Origin: Mycolicibacterium confluentis
Lineage (GTDB): Bacteria; Actinomycetota; Actinomycetes; Mycobacteriales; Mycobacteriaceae
NCBI RefSeq assembly: GCF_010729895.1
Contig: NZ_AP022612.1
Location: forward strand, 2,232,001-2,296,000
DNA length: 64,000 bases
Direction of reading: 5' to 3'
The notes below the pieces were generated by a model. That model saw only the letters and a program-made list of their open reading frames with translations, had not been told where the DNA came from and made no database searches. How positions within the stretch are numbered: the first letter of the stretch is position 1; each line of letters starts with the position of its first letter. Position numbers and translations under genes: made by a program. Positions 20,901 to 33,697 of the stretch are shown here, piece after piece.

Positions 20901-21956
20901 TCAGACCCTGTGGGTCCCGTCCCGGACGGTTCCGACCAGGTCCTCGACGAGATCCTCGAGCGCCACCATCGCCACCACTTGGTCCTCTTCGTCGGTGACC
21001 AGCGCCAGGTGAGTGTTGATGCGCCGCATACGGGACAACGCGTCGGGCAGGGGCAGCTTGGCCGCGACCCGCGGTAGCGGTCGAACAACCTGCGGGTCGA
21101 CCACCGCGTCGGGATCGTCACCGAGTGCGAGCACATCCTTGATGTGCAGGTAACCGATGAAGACTCCCGTCGCATCGGCGACCGGGAACCGGGAGTAGCC
21201 CGTGTCGGCGAGGGCCTGTTCCACGGCGGCGACCGTGGGTCCCGATCCGGGTTTGGCCACGGGCACCGCACGGATCTCCCGCAACGGGACCGCGACGTCC
21301 GCGACGTGGCGGTTGCGGATCTGCAGGGCGCGAGTCAGTCGCGTGTGCTCTTCGGGATCGAGCAGACCCTCGGACACCGATTCGGCGATCATCTCGGAAA
21401 GCTCCACGGTGGACACCGTGACGTCGAGTTCGTCCTTCGGTTCGACCCGCATCATCCGCAGCGTGACGTTGGCGCACCAGTTGTAGAACGCGATGAACGG
21501 CCGGGCGGCCTTGATGTACACCAGGTAGATCGGGATCAGCAGCATCGCGGTGGACTCCGGTCCCGCGATCGCGATGTTCTTCGGCACCATCTCACCCAGG
21601 AGCACGTGCAGGATCACCACCAGGCCCAATGCCACCACGAAGGACACGGTGTGCAGCACCGCATCGGGGACGCCCAGCAGGTCGAAGGGCTTCTCCAACA
21701 GATGGGCCACCGCGGGTTCGCCCACGCGGCCCAACAGGATCGAACAGACCGTGATGCCCAGTTGGGCACCGGCCAGCATCAGCGACAGGCGCTCGCCGGC
21801 GCGGATCACGGTCACCGCACTGCGCTTACCCTGTTCGGCCAGGGCCTCCAGGCGGTCGCGGCGCGCCGAGATCAGCGCGAACTCCGAACCCACGAAGAAC
21901 GCGTTGGCCGCCAGCAGCACCACCGTCAGCAGCACACCGAACAGATCGCCACCCAT
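20901..21956 (-). CDS. CNNM/DUF21-CBS membrane protein (Rv1841c-like)
   Basis: The 351-residue protein has an N-terminal DUF21 membrane domain with about four helices (residues ~5-165), including GEMVPKNIAIAGPE, then a CBS-pair module (~205-340) with FPVADATGVFIGYLHIKD and MVALEDLVEDLVG. CNNM/CorC-type proteins are associated with magnesium or other divalent cation transport or resistance; the old name is hemolysin-like. It lacks the C-terminal CorC_HlyC domain. Its start overlaps the stop of the longer paralogue upstream (TGATG), so the pair is translationally coupled and may act as a heteromer. Confidence 0.85.
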   Translation of the reverse strand: MGGDLFGVLLTVVLLAANAFFVGSEFALISARRDRLEALAEQGKRSAVTVIRAGERLSLMLAGAQLGITVCSILLGRVGEPAVAHLLEKPFDLLGVPDAVLHTVSFVVALGLVVILHVLLGEMVPKNIAIAGPESTAMLLIPIYLVYIKAARPFIAFYNWCANVTLRMMRVEPKDELDVTVSTVELSEMIAESVSEGLLDPEEHTRLTRALQIRNRHVADVAVPLREIRAVPVAKPGSGPTVAAVEQALADTGYSRFPVADATGVFIGYLHIKDVLALGDDPDAVVDPQVVRPLPRVAAKLPLPDALSRMRRINTHLALVTDEEDQVVAMVALEDLVEDLVGTVRDGTHRV

Positions 21957-23326
21957 CAGTGGGCCCTCCCTTCGGTGTCATGCTCGTGCCCTCGGCCCAA
22001 TTCGGTGAGCTCCAGCTGATCTATTCGGCGCCCGTCCATCCTGATCACGGTGGCGCGCCAGCGCACGGGATCGTCGTACCCGCCGTCGGGGTCGAACGCG
22101 CGCAGCACGACCGACTCCCCGGTGTCCGGGATGTGGCCGAGTTCGTCGAGCACCAGGCCGCCGATGGTCTCGTAATCGCCTTCGGGCGCGCGGAATCCGG
22201 TCGCACTGGCGACCTCGTCGATGCGCAGAAGGCCCGACACCTGCCAGCCGTTGCCAGCCTCGACGACGTCGGGTGTCGCGTCGTCGTGCTCGTCGCGCAC
22301 GTCACCGACGATCTCCTCGATGAGGTCCTCCACGGTCACCATGCCCGCGGTGCCGCCGTACTCGTCGACCACGAGCGCGGTCTGCATACCGTTGGCGCGG
22401 ATCTGCGTCATGACGGTGTCGCCGTCCAGGGTCGACGGCACCACCGCGACGGGCTGGGCCAGCACCGCGAGCTTGGTTTCCGCGCGGCGCGAAGGCGCGA
22501 TCTCGAAGACCTGTTTGACGTGCACGATACCGATGGTCTCGTCGAGGTCGCCCTCGATGATCGGGAAGCGCGAGAATCCGGTCTCGGTCGCGGCCCGGAC
22601 CAGGTCCGCCACGGTGTCGTCGGCCTGCAGGGCCTCGATCTTCGAGCGTGGCGTCATCAGTTCCTCGGCACTGCGGTCGCCGAACTGCAGTGAGCGGTCC
22701 ACCAGAGTGGCCGTCACGGCGTCAAGCGATCCGCTGCGGGCCGACGTGCGCACGAGCGACACCAGTTCCTGCGGCGAGCGTGCCGACCGCAGTTCCTCGG
22801 CCGGTTCGATGCCCATGCGCCGCAGAATCCAGTTGGCGGTGCCGTTGGTGGCTTTGATCGCCGGGGTGAACAACGCCGAGAAAAGGAGTTGCGGCCCAGC
22901 CGAGGCGCGCGCTGTCGGAACGGGTTTCGACACCGCGAGGTTCTTGGGCACCAGTTCGCCGAACACCATCGACAGCGAAGTCGCGATGAGGAGCGCCAGG
23001 GCCAGTGCCAACCCGCTGGAGAGGTTCGGGGGCAGTCCCGCCGCGTCGAGCAGCGGATGCAGCAGGCGGGCGACCACCGGTTCGGCCAGGAAACCCGTGG
23101 CCAAGGTGGTGATCGAGATGCCGATTTGGGCGCCGGAGAGCTGGAACGACAGCGTGCGGTGCGCCCGCTGGACGAACTTGTCGCGCCGATCACCGGTGCG
23201 GGCGTTGGCGTCGACGGTGCTGCGCTCCAGCGCGGTCAACGAGAACTCGGCGGCGACGAACATCGCGGTCCCCGCGGTCAGGACCAGGATGGCGAGCACG
23301 CTCAGTGCCATGACCCACCCGGTCAT
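21956..23326 (-). CDS. CNNM/DUF21-CBS-CorC_HlyC membrane protein (Rv1842c-like)
   Basis: The 456-residue protein has a DUF21 membrane domain (residues ~1-190; [13 protein letters not shown]), two CBS motifs (~215-340; [19 protein letters not shown] and [20 protein letters not shown]) and a C-terminal CorC_HlyC domain (~355-440; [21 protein letters not shown]). This is the complete CNNM/CorC architecture, associated with divalent cation handling. It is first in the minus-strand set 23326-20018, whose genes touch or overlap, so they look like one operon with the shorter paralogue and the conserved protein downstream. Confidence 0.87.
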   Translation of the reverse strand: MTGWVMALSVLAILVLTAGTAMFVAAEFSLTALERSTVDANARTGDRRDKFVQRAHRTLSFQLSGAQIGISITTLATGFLAEPVVARLLHPLLDAAGLPPNLSSGLALALALLIATSLSMVFGELVPKNLAVSKPVPTARASAGPQLLFSALFTPAIKATNGTANWILRRMGIEPAEELRSARSPQELVSLVRTSARSGSLDAVTATLVDRSLQFGDRSAEELMTPRSKIEALQADDTVADLVRAATETGFSRFPIIEGDLDETIGIVHVKQVFEIAPSRRAETKLAVLAQPVAVVPSTLDGDTVMTQIRANGMQTALVVDEYGGTAGMVTVEDLIEEIVGDVRDEHDDATPDVVEAGNGWQVSGLLRIDEVASATGFRAPEGDYETIGGLVLDELGHIPDTGESVVLRAFDPDGGYDDPVRWRATVIRMDGRRIDQLELTELGRGHEHDTEGRAH

Positions 23327-23655
23327 GCGAGGGCCTCGAAATGGGCGCCGGGCACATGGCCCGGCTGACTAGAGGAGGGTTCGTCAGAGTCGGCGGAGGC
23401 GGGCGCGTGCCGCGCCTCCTGGAGGTCCCGCTCAATTGGAGCGGCCTCGACGGGTGCCTGCGGCACGTGGTCCCTTTCAACGTCGGCGCGTGCGCGAATC
23501 CGCGCAGTGTGACCACATATCGTAGCGGGATTCTGGTCGCCTGCGGTCCATCACCGGACCCGAGACCTTCGGTTAGGCGATCCTCAGTCGATGGTAGGTT
23601 GCGGATCGAGGCTGCTCACCGCACCACCCCCGATCGGACAGACAGGTGTATCTGC
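23327..23655. other. 329-base divergent intergenic region
   Basis: The region separates the CNNM operon (minus) from the iron ABC operon (plus). On the CNNM side there is a perfect inverted repeat GCCGGGC-acatg-GCCCGGC (23347-23365) directly next to a minus-strand TAGTCA (23366-23371) that could be a -10, placing the hairpin in the 5' leader. A second imperfect GC-rich inverted repeat is at about 23395-23419. On the transporter side there is an IdeR-type box at 23568-23586 and a possible -10 TAGGTT (23595-23600). I see no convincing gene. Confidence 0.5.
23568..23586 (+). promoter_or_regulatory. IdeR (iron-dependent repressor) box before the Fe(III)-type ABC operon
   Basis: The 19-mer TTCGGTTAGGCGATCCTCA matches the mycobacterial IdeR consensus TWAGGTWAGSCTWACCTWA at 15 of 19 positions, with the left half nearly complete. 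It ends 69 bases before the transporter's ATG and lies just upstream of a TAGGTT hexamer that could be the -10, a place where bound IdeR-Fe would block transcription. Binding is inferred from sequence only. Confidence 0.65.
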
Positions 23656-24711
23656 ATGGCGACGATGATGGCGAAGCTCACAGCGGGATTGAGTTCGATC
23701 GCATTGGCGGCGGCGTTGTCCGCGTGCTCCAGCGGTGAATCCGGCCCGGAGTCCGCGGGCGGCGACAACGCTGAGAAGACCGAGAAGGTCGTCGTGTACT
23801 CCGGTCGCAGTGAGGACCTGGTGGCGCCGCTGTTCGAACAGTTCACCGCCGACACCGGCATCGAAGTGGAGGCCCGCTACGCCGGATCCGGCGAGCTCGC
23901 CGCGCAGTTGATCACCGAGGGCGACAAGTCTCCGGCGGACGTGTTCCTGTCCCAGGACGCAGGCGCGCTCGGCGCGGTGTCGAACGCCGGACTGTTCGCG
24001 CCGGTGGCGGTCGAGACGCTGGCCGTGGTGCCGAAGCAGTACTCGGCGGCCGACGGCACGTGGGTCGGAGTGTCGGGGCGCGCCCGCGTCATCGTCTACA
24101 ACCCGGAGTTGGCGCCGACGCCGCCGGACTCCATCGACGGGCTGCTGGCTCCGGAGTGGAAGGGCAAGATCGGGTTCGCCCCGAGCAACGCGTCGTGGCA
24201 GTCGTTCGTCACCGGCCTGCGGGTTCTGCGCGGGGACGACGGGGCGAAGCAGTGGCTGACGGCGTTCAAGGCCCAGGACCCGAAACCGTACGAGGGCAAC
24301 GGCGCGGTGCGCGACGCGGTGAACGAAGGCCAGATCGCGCTCGGGCTGATCAACCACTACTACCTCTACGAGCTGATCGACAGCAAGGGTGCCGAGAACG
24401 TGGTGGCCCGCAACCAGTTCCTGGCCGCGGGTGACCCCGGCGGCCTGGTCAATGTCGCGGGCGTTGGCGTGCTCGCCGCAGCCCCGCATCCCGAGGCCGC
24501 ACAACAGTTCGCGGCGTATCTGGTGGGGGAGTCGGCCCAGAAGTACTTCGCCAGCGAGACGGCTGAGTATCCGCTGATCGCGGGCGTCCAACCCGACGGC
24601 GACATGCCGGCACTGGCCGACCTCAACCCACCTGCGGTGGATCTGTCGTCGCTCGATGATCTCGAGGCCACCCAGCAATTGCTGGTGGAGACCGGACTGT
24701 TGACCAACTGA
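23656..24711 (+). CDS. Iron(III)-type ABC transporter, substrate-binding lipoprotein
   Basis: The 351-residue protein has a lipoprotein signal peptide (GLSSIALAAALSACSS; the lipobox LSAC ends at about residue 24) and a mature part typical of the FbpA/FutA/AfuA class: VVVYSGRSEDL, AGSGELAAQLITEGDKSPADVFLS, ARVIVYNPE, LINHYYLYE. The paired tyrosines in NHYYLYE match the iron-binding tyrosines of ferric-binding proteins. It should deliver Fe3+ to the permease and ATPase encoded directly downstream. ATG 23656 was chosen; ATG 23665 or 23668 would also leave a working signal peptide. The IdeR box upstream supports iron as substrate. Confidence 0.85.
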   Translation: MATMMAKLTAGLSSIALAAALSACSSGESGPESAGGDNAEKTEKVVVYSGRSEDLVAPLFEQFTADTGIEVEARYAGSGELAAQLITEGDKSPADVFLSQDAGALGAVSNAGLFAPVAVETLAVVPKQYSAADGTWVGVSGRARVIVYNPELAPTPPDSIDGLLAPEWKGKIGFAPSNASWQSFVTGLRVLRGDDGAKQWLTAFKAQDPKPYEGNGAVRDAVNEGQIALGLINHYYLYELIDSKGAENVVARNQFLAAGDPGGLVNVAGVGVLAAAPHPEAAQQFAAYLVGESAQKYFASETAEYPLIAGVQPDGDMPALADLNPPAVDLSSLDDLEATQQLLVETGLLTN

Positions 24712-24716
24712 GCGGG

Positions 24717-26262
24717 TTGGGATTCGCTCGGCCAGCGCGCACCCGCGCGGGAGGCCGTCCGCCCGCGCTGCTGACGCTGGTGGCGGCCGCGGTCGTGGCA
24801 GCCACGTTGGTGCCGCTGGTCTATCTGTTTGAGCGAGCGCTGGGGCGCGGCGCCGGTTTCGTGCTCGATGAACTGCTGCAACCCCGCACGGCGCTGCTGA
24901 TCGGGCGGTCGGCGGCGCTCGTGCTGCTCGTGACCGCGGCCTGCGTGGTGCTCGGTGTGGGATTCGCGGTGTTGGTGTCGCGCACCGACGTGCCGGGCCG
25001 CCGGTTTCTGGCGGTGGCGCTGACTCTGCCCATGGCTATGCCGAGCTATCTGGTTGCCTTCCTGTGGATTTCGTTGTTCCCGTGGTTGCAGGGACTGTGG
25101 GGCTCGGTGTTGGTGCTGACGCTGGTGAGCTATCCGCTGGTGTTCCTCACCACGCTGGCCGCGTTGGCCCGGACTGATCCGGCGCAGGAGGAGGTCGCGC
25201 GGTCACTCGGTCACCACGGCTGGTCGGTGCTCTTCGGGGTCACGCTGCGGTCGGCCAGGCCCGCGATCACCGCCGGTGCCCTGCTGGTGGCGCTGTACGT
25301 GCTCAGTGACTTCGGTGCGGTCGCGGCGATGCGCTACGAGGCGTTCACGTGGGTGATCTACGGCGCCTACCGGTCCGGGTTCAACCCGTCCCGCGCCGCG
25401 GTGCTGGCGCTGCTGCTGTTGGTGTTCGCGGTCGCCCTGGTGGTCGCCGAGCGACTGGCCCGCGGGAGGGCCGACGCGCGGGTGGGATCGGGGAGTCCGC
25501 GTCCGGCGGCGGTGATTTCGCTGGGGCGCTGGCGCCCGGTGGCGACCGCCGTGGCGGTGGCGGTTCTGCTCGCCGCCATCGCAGTCCCGCTCTTCGCGTT
25601 GTCGGACTGGCTCAGCGCCGGCGGCCTTCGGTGGGACGCCCAGCAGTGGTGGGACGCCTTGGCCGCCACGCTGTGGTTGTCGGCGATCGCCGCCGTGGTC
25701 AGCACGGCGGCCGCGCTGCCGCTGGGAGTGCTGGCGGCGAGGTATCGCACGCCGAACACCAGACTGCTTGAGAGCGCGTCCTATGTGAGCCACGGGCTGC
25801 CAGGCATCGTCGTCGCGATCGCGATGGTGTCGCTGGGAGTGCTGCTGCTGCACCCGATCTACCAGCGTGCACCGTTGCTGATCCTCGCGTACGCGGTGCT
25901 GTTGATTCCGCTGGCGGTCGGATCGGTACGTGCGGCGGTGGAGGCCAGCCCCGTGCGCCTCGATGAGGTCGCTCAATCCCTCGGGCGCTCACCGGTGCAG
26001 GCGTTCGCGTCCGTGACGGCCCGCAACGCTGCGCCCGGGATCGCCGCCGCGGCGGCCCTGGTGCTGCTGACGTGCATGAAGGAACTCCCGGTGACTCTGC
26101 TCCTTCATCCGACCGGCACGGACACGCTGGCCACTCGGCTGTGGGCGCACAGTTTCGTCAGCGACTACTCCAGCGCCGCGCCGTATGCCGTGGCGCTGGT
26201 GATGTTCGCAGCGATACCGACTGCGGCACTGGGGATCTGGACGACGAGAGCGGGAGGGGTGC

Positions 26263-26273
<11 letters not shown>
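24717..26273 (+). CDS. Iron(III)-type ABC transporter permease, fused two-domain (FbpB type)
   Basis: About 518 residues with around twelve membrane helices arranged as two BPD_transp_1 halves (residues ~65-255 and ~320-510). Each half has an EAA-type loop: EEVARSLGHHGWSVLFGVTL near residue 165 and LDEVAQSLGRSPVQAF near residue 420. This duplicated layout is characteristic of FbpB/CysT-like ferric permeases. TTG 24717, five bases after the preceding stop, is the most upstream start that does not overlap it. The 3' end overlaps the ATPase gene by 11 bases. Confidence 0.85.
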
Positions 26274-30242
<3,969 letters not shown>

Positions 30243-30314
30243 GGAGCGCCCTTTCGTTCAGTTGTGGAGGAGGTTCGGTTGTGGGGGATGTGTCGAACAG
30301 GCTATCGGCACAGC

Positions 30315-31265
30315 TCAGCCGGTGATGAGGCGCTTCAGCTCGGTCAGCCACGGGACCGCGACGGCGATCGTGGGCACGACCAGCACGGCGACCGCACTCA
30401 GATACGCCGCGGTGGCGAACGCCGGGCTGTTCGGCCGGCCCGCGAGCCTGCGGACACGGACGACGGTCGTGGGGCCGCCGGCGGCCAGGGCCCCGGACGG
30501 CGGGCGGGCCGCGGCGCAGGCCACCAGGGCGCGGGCGAGCGGTGTGGGCCCGGCCGCGCGCACCGCGGCGTCGTCGGCGAGGAGTTCGATCAGCAGTCGC
30601 ACCGCATCCAGCGCGCTCGCGCTGCGGACAAAGCGCGGGAACGCGGCGTGCACCGCGGTGAAGGCCTCGAGGACCAGGTCATGCCGGGCCCGCAGGTGTG
30701 CGCGCTCATGCGTGAGGATGGCCGTGACCTCGGAGTCGTCGAACGCGGCCAGCGCGCCTTCGCTGACCACCACCCGGCTGCGGACACCGGGTAGGCAGTA
30801 GGCCAGTGGCTGTTCGACGTCAAGGATGCGCAGCTCGCTGGCCCGCGTACACGCCTGTGCGGCGGGGGAGCCGTGGTTGACGCTCAGCAGGTCGACGAGC
30901 ATGCGATGGTGTGCGCGGCGGCGGCGGGTGGCCACGGCCACGCCGATGATCTTCACGATCAGACGCGCGCCGACCAGCAGTGTGACCGCGAATGCCGACA
31001 CGTACAGGAGCCACAGCGGCCAGCCGAGCCGGTCGATTTCAGCCGTCAGCGAGCGGGTTGGACGTCCGTCGAGGCCGGGTGCCAGCAGGCCGCTGGCGAT
31101 GGCGATTCCGGCGCTGAACGTGGACAGGACGGCGGCCACGGCGACGGCCTGCCACAGCACCAGGGCGGCCCGGGGCGCCCGCAGCGGCCACTTCGCCCGT
31201 GCCAGCACCGCCGGAGCAGGACCAACCAGCACCACAGCTAGGAGGGCGAAGGCCAGCGCGGACAC
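30315..31265 (-). CDS. BlaR-like M56 membrane metalloprotease (Rv1845c-like)
   Basis: Four likely membrane helices (residues ~2-22, 34-60, 85-112, 295-312) surround an M56 peptidase domain with the zinc motif H186-E-R-A-H190 in ILTHERAHLRARHD. From GTG 31265 the protein has 316 residues, the same as Rv1845c. It lacks the extracellular penicillin-binding sensor of true BlaR1, so what it senses is unknown. It lies 14 bases after the blaI stop; by analogy it would cleave BlaI when triggered. A longer open frame into blaI is rejected. Confidence 0.85.
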   Translation of the reverse strand: MSALAFALLAVVLVGPAPAVLARAKWPLRAPRAALVLWQAVAVAAVLSTFSAGIAIASGLLAPGLDGRPTRSLTAEIDRLGWPLWLLYVSAFAVTLLVGARLIVKIIGVAVATRRRRAHHRMLVDLLSVNHGSPAAQACTRASELRILDVEQPLAYCLPGVRSRVVVSEGALAAFDDSEVTAILTHERAHLRARHDLVLEAFTAVHAAFPRFVRSASALDAVRLLIELLADDAAVRAAGPTPLARALVACAAARPPSGALAAGGPTTVVRVRRLAGRPNSPAFATAAYLSAVAVLVVPTIAVAVPWLTELKRLITG

Positions 31266-31279
31266 GCTGACAGTGTCTC

Positions 31280-31696
31280 TCAGCCGACGGCGGTTTCGCC
31301 AGCGGGCCCTGTCAGGCCATGCTTCGCCTCGAGTTCGGCCAGCGCTTGGCGCAGCGCCCGCGCTTCGTCGACGCCCACGCGCTCGACGAAGTGGACCAGC
31401 GCCGCCCGACGGATGCCGCTGTCGGAGGTCTGCTCGAGTGCGTCGACCATGAGGCCCGCGACCAATTCGTCGCGTCCATGTGTGGGCGCATAACGATGCG
31501 CCCTGTCGTCGCGGTGCTGCACGACCAGATGCTTCTTGGCCAGTCGCTGGAGCACTGTCATCACCGTGGTGTAGGCCAGGTCCCGCCGTTCGCGCAGCGC
31601 TTCGTGCACCTGCCGCACCGTTTGGGGCTCGGGGGCCGCCCACAGGTGGTCCATGACCGCCTGTTCCAGCTCCCCTAGCCGCGCCATTTTCGTCAT
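31280..31696 (-). CDS. blaI: BlaI/MecI-family transcriptional repressor (Rv1846c-like)
   Basis: The 138-residue protein (same length as Rv1846c) has the BlaI winged helix: LGELEQAVMDHLW, TVRQVHEAL and DLAYTTVMTVLQRLAKKHLV (recognition helix region, residues ~38-58), and a helical dimer domain. In M. tuberculosis BlaI represses its own operon, the beta-lactamase gene and ATP synthase genes. It forms an operon with the M56 protease downstream. ATG 31696 was chosen; ATG 31687 would remove three residues. Confidence 0.9.
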   Translation of the reverse strand: MTKMARLGELEQAVMDHLWAAPEPQTVRQVHEALRERRDLAYTTVMTVLQRLAKKHLVVQHRDDRAHRYAPTHGRDELVAGLMVDALEQTSDSGIRRAALVHFVERVGVDEARALRQALAELEAKHGLTGPAGETAVG

Positions 31697-31740
31697 GATC
31701 CGTTCATCTCCGTACGCAATGGGCTCAGACTACTCGGATT

Positions 31741-31757
31741 TACTACCCGGCGTCGTA
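31741..31757. promoter_or_regulatory. Possible BlaI operator
   Basis: TACTAC (31741-31746) and GTCGTA (31752-31757) form an imperfect inverted repeat with a 5-base spacer, 45 bases before the blaI start. BlaI-type repressors bind TAC/GTA dyads and usually regulate themselves, so this is the best candidate in the 240-base divergent region. The match is by eye only. Confidence 0.4.
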
Positions 31758-31895
31758 CACAACTGGGTCGTGGATCAGTTCGCACACCGGCTCCAGGCCC
31801 GCTCGCAGGCACAAATCACCTGGAAAGAGGCCATCACAGAGACTCCTTTGTGTGAGAGCGGTCACAAGATGCCGTCGAAATCAGCGGCATACTTT

Positions 31896-31914
31896 TATGG
31901 TTAGGCTTACCTAA
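31896..31914 (+). promoter_or_regulatory. Strong IdeR box before the FhuF-like gene
   Basis: TATGGTTAGGCTTACCTAA matches the IdeR consensus TWAGGTWAGSCTWACCTWA at 18 of 19 positions; only position 3 differs. It ends 22 bases before the GTG of the next gene and would overlap its promoter. The gene should be derepressed in low iron. Confidence 0.88.
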
Positions 31915-31936
31915 TCATAACTTGGGAGGTGTCCGG

Positions 31937-32746
31937 GTGACCGCTTTAGTCGACGACCCGTTGATCGCGGGGATGGCGATCCGCCGCATGCTGCCGCTGC
32001 ATGAGTCGAGTCGGCGGCTTCGGTCGCTCTATCCCGAATGTCCGCGGGTGTACGGCGTGGCCGTCATGGAGGACGTGTCGAAACGGCGGTGGTGGCCCCT
32101 GGCGTCCGCGCTCAGCGGTGAGAAGTTCGAGCAGATGTACCGCGACGCCGCACTTGAGATGGATAGTCGCACGGCCGCTGCGCAGCAGTTGGCCGCGACG
32201 CTCGCGCATGCGGTGATTGGGCGCGTGGTCGCGTTGGTGGTGCTCGAAGGTCGGGCCTGGGACACCGGCCTGGAGAACCTGTGGGTGCACGTCGACTCCG
32301 AGGGTGCGATCGATTGGCTCGGCGTGGTCGACCCGACCCTGCGGGTTCTGCCCGAGGATCCGTGCAGCGCCGCCGAGGGCGTCGTCGAACTCCCCAGTGA
32401 GGCCGCGCTTGCCACGTGGATCGCACACCGATGCCACCGCTCCTTGGCGCCGCTGTTCCGCAGGCTCCACGAGGTCAGCGAGGGAGTGGTCAGCGTCGCG
32501 TCGATGTGGCACACCGTCGGCACGGCCATCGTGGTCGCCGCCACCCAGGTGCCGCAGCTGGCCGGCTCGAGTGAGGTCGTCGGGATGCGTCGCGGACAGG
32601 CGGTCCTGGACGCGCTGGTCGGCTTCGGCCTGCCGGTGCGCGGCGAGGCGGGACTGCGCGGACGCGCTGCCGGGCAGCGCCCGAGATTTCTGCGGGCGAG
32701 CCGACACGAAGGCCTTGCAAATTTAGGGCAGCCTTGCCTATCATGA
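31937..32746 (+). CDS. IdeR-regulated FhuF-like protein without the iron-sulfur cysteines
   Basis: The 269-residue protein starts at GTG 31937 with GGGAGGTG about 5 bases upstream. Its layout resembles ferric-siderophore reductase FhuF: a helical first half, LWVHVDSEGAIDWLGVVDP, then HRCHRSLAPLFRRLHEVSEGV with SMWHTVGTAIVVAA and a late RRGQAVLDALVG helix. FhuF ends in a CC-x10-C-x2-C cluster; here only one cysteine (QPCLS) is near the C terminus, so a 2Fe-2S centre of that kind cannot form. A siderophore- or iron-linked role is inferred mainly from the IdeR box. The 3' end contains the promoter of the small RNA downstream. No counterpart is at this place in M. tuberculosis. Confidence 0.6.
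   Translation: MTALVDDPLIAGMAIRRMLPLHESSRRLRSLYPECPRVYGVAVMEDVSKRRWWPLASALSGEKFEQMYRDAALEMDSRTAAAQQLAATLAHAVIGRVVALVVLEGRAWDTGLENLWVHVDSEGAIDWLGVVDPTLRVLPEDPCSAAEGVVELPSEAALATWIAHRCHRSLAPLFRRLHEVSEGVVSVASMWHTVGTAIVVAATQVPQLAGSSEVVGMRRGQAVLDALVGFGLPVRGEAGLRGRAAGQRPRFLRASRHEGLANLGQPCLS
32715..32744 (+). promoter_or_regulatory. Promoter with overlapping IdeR box for the MrsI-like RNA
   Basis: TTGCAA (32715-32720) and TATCAT (32739-32744) are separated by 18 bases and make one of the better promoters in the window. The spacer and -10 overlap a 19-mer at 32723-32741 that matches the IdeR consensus at 15 of 19 positions. IdeR-Fe bound here would exclude RNA polymerase. The promoter lies inside the last codons of the preceding gene. 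Confidence 0.7.
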
Positions 32747-32750
32747 TCAC

Positions 32751-32849
32751 CATGAGCTGACGGACCGCGCCGGAGTCCTGAGGGCTGCAGAGACCCCCGG
32801 TCCATCGAAGACGAGCCCCGTGCCAATGGCACGGGGCTCGTCGCCTTTT
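32751..32849 (+). ncRNA. mrsI: MrsI-like iron-responsive small RNA (ncRv11846 position)
   Basis: A transcript of about 99 bases is predicted from the promoter at 32715-32744 to the terminator ending at 32849. It holds no convincing gene (only a six-codon ATG-ATC-ACC-ATG-AGC-TGA at its 5' edge). Possible structure: an outer stem GGACCG (32762-32767) with CGGTCC (32798-32803), an inner AGTCC/GGGCT hairpin, and the terminator stem. The M. tuberculosis sRNA MrsI is encoded between Rv1846c and Rv1847, is IdeR-controlled and lowers synthesis of iron-using proteins in low iron; the blaI gene and the Rv1847-like gene flank this one in the same way. Identity rests on position, promoter and size, not on alignment. 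Confidence 0.78.
32810..32849 (+). terminator. Strong Rho-independent terminator of the MrsI-like RNA
   Basis: A perfect 15-bp stem (32810-32824 with 32828-32842, arm GACGAGCCCCGTGCC), a 3-base AAT loop, then GCCTTTT. Stem strength and T-run are exceptional for a mycobacterial genome and mark a defined 3' end. It also separates the upstream iron gene from the thioesterase and urease genes. Confidence 0.93.
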
Positions 32850-32913
32850 CGGGTCCCGTGCCGCAGCGCGCCCCGCAGTCCGCTCTGCGGACGCCGGCGT
32901 GTAGACAAGAACC

Positions 32914-33324
32914 GTGCATGAAACCCATTCGGCGTTCCCGGAGGGCTTCGAGTCGCCCTTCGACAATGAACTCGGGCTCGTCTTCACCGAAGTCACCCCG
33001 CACGGCATCAAGGCTCAGTTGGACGTCAAGCCGACCCTGCTGCAGCCGATGGGCATCGTGCACGGCGGCGTGTACTGCTCGGTCATCGAGGCAGTCGCCA
33101 GCACGTCGGCCTACGTGTGGCTGGCCGAGCACGGCGGCGGCAACGTGGTCGGCGTCAACAACAACACCGACTTCCTGCGCGCCATCTCGGCCGGCACGGT
33201 CTACGCCACCTCCGAATCGTTGCACCGCGGACGGCGCCAGCAGCTGTGGATCGTGACCATCTGCGACGAGAAGGACCGTGTCGTGGCCAGGGGTCAGGTG
33301 CGTCTCCAGAATCTCGAGGCCTGA
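32914..33324 (+). CDS. PaaI/YbgC-type hotdog thioesterase (Rv1847-like)
   Basis: The 136-residue protein is a single hotdog domain: [21 protein letters not shown] carries the HGG motif of the PaaI/4HBT-II thioesterases, followed by [19 protein letters not shown]. It probably hydrolyses an aromatic or other acyl-CoA; the substrate is not evident. GTG 32914 is chosen to fit the family N terminus. There is no strong ribosome-binding site. It precedes the urease operon by 70 bases, as in M. tuberculosis. Confidence 0.85.
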   Translation: MHETHSAFPEGFESPFDNELGLVFTEVTPHGIKAQLDVKPTLLQPMGIVHGGVYCSVIEAVASTSAYVWLAEHGGGNVVGVNNNTDFLRAISAGTVYATSESLHRGRRQQLWIVTICDEKDRVVARGQVRLQNLEA

Positions 33325-33394
33325 TCTTCCCCCTCTGCGGCCCAGACCTGTTCGCGTCCTGCCGAATCCGGTCGGGCATGGCAGGATCGCTCGA

Positions 33395-33697
33395 ATGCGA
33401 CTGACACCGCATGAACAGGACCGACTGCTGCTGTCGTACGCGGCCGAACTCGCGCGCCGTCGGCAGGCCCGTGGCCTCAAGCTGAACCACCCGGAGGCGG
33501 TGGCGGTGATCACCGACCATCTGCTCGAGGGCGCTCGAGACGGACGGACCGTCGCCGAGTTGATGGTCAGCGGTCGCTCGGTGCTGTCCCGTGACGACGT
33601 GATGGAGGGGATCCCGGAGATGCTGCACGACGTCCAGGTCGAGGCGACGTTCCCCGACGGCACCAAGCTGGTCACCGTCCACCACCCGATCGCATGA
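33395..33697 (+). CDS. ureA: Urease gamma subunit
   Basis: The 100-residue small structural subunit of nickel urease, with the typical [20 protein letters not shown] start and ending KLVTVHHPI. First gene of the compact ureABCFGD operon, whose genes overlap or lie within 30 bases of each other. ATG 33395; an earlier in-frame codon at 33278 would extend it into the preceding gene and is rejected. Confidence 0.96.
   Translation: MRLTPHEQDRLLLSYAAELARRRQARGLKLNHPEAVAVITDHLLEGARDGRTVAELMVSGRSVLSRDDVMEGIPEMLHDVQVEATFPDGTKLVTVHHPIA

Noticed and set aside
32745..32762. Six-codon frame ATG-ATC-ACC-ATG-AGC-TGA at the start of the sRNA
   Set aside because: No ribosome-binding site and too short to support; noted only as part of the RNA.
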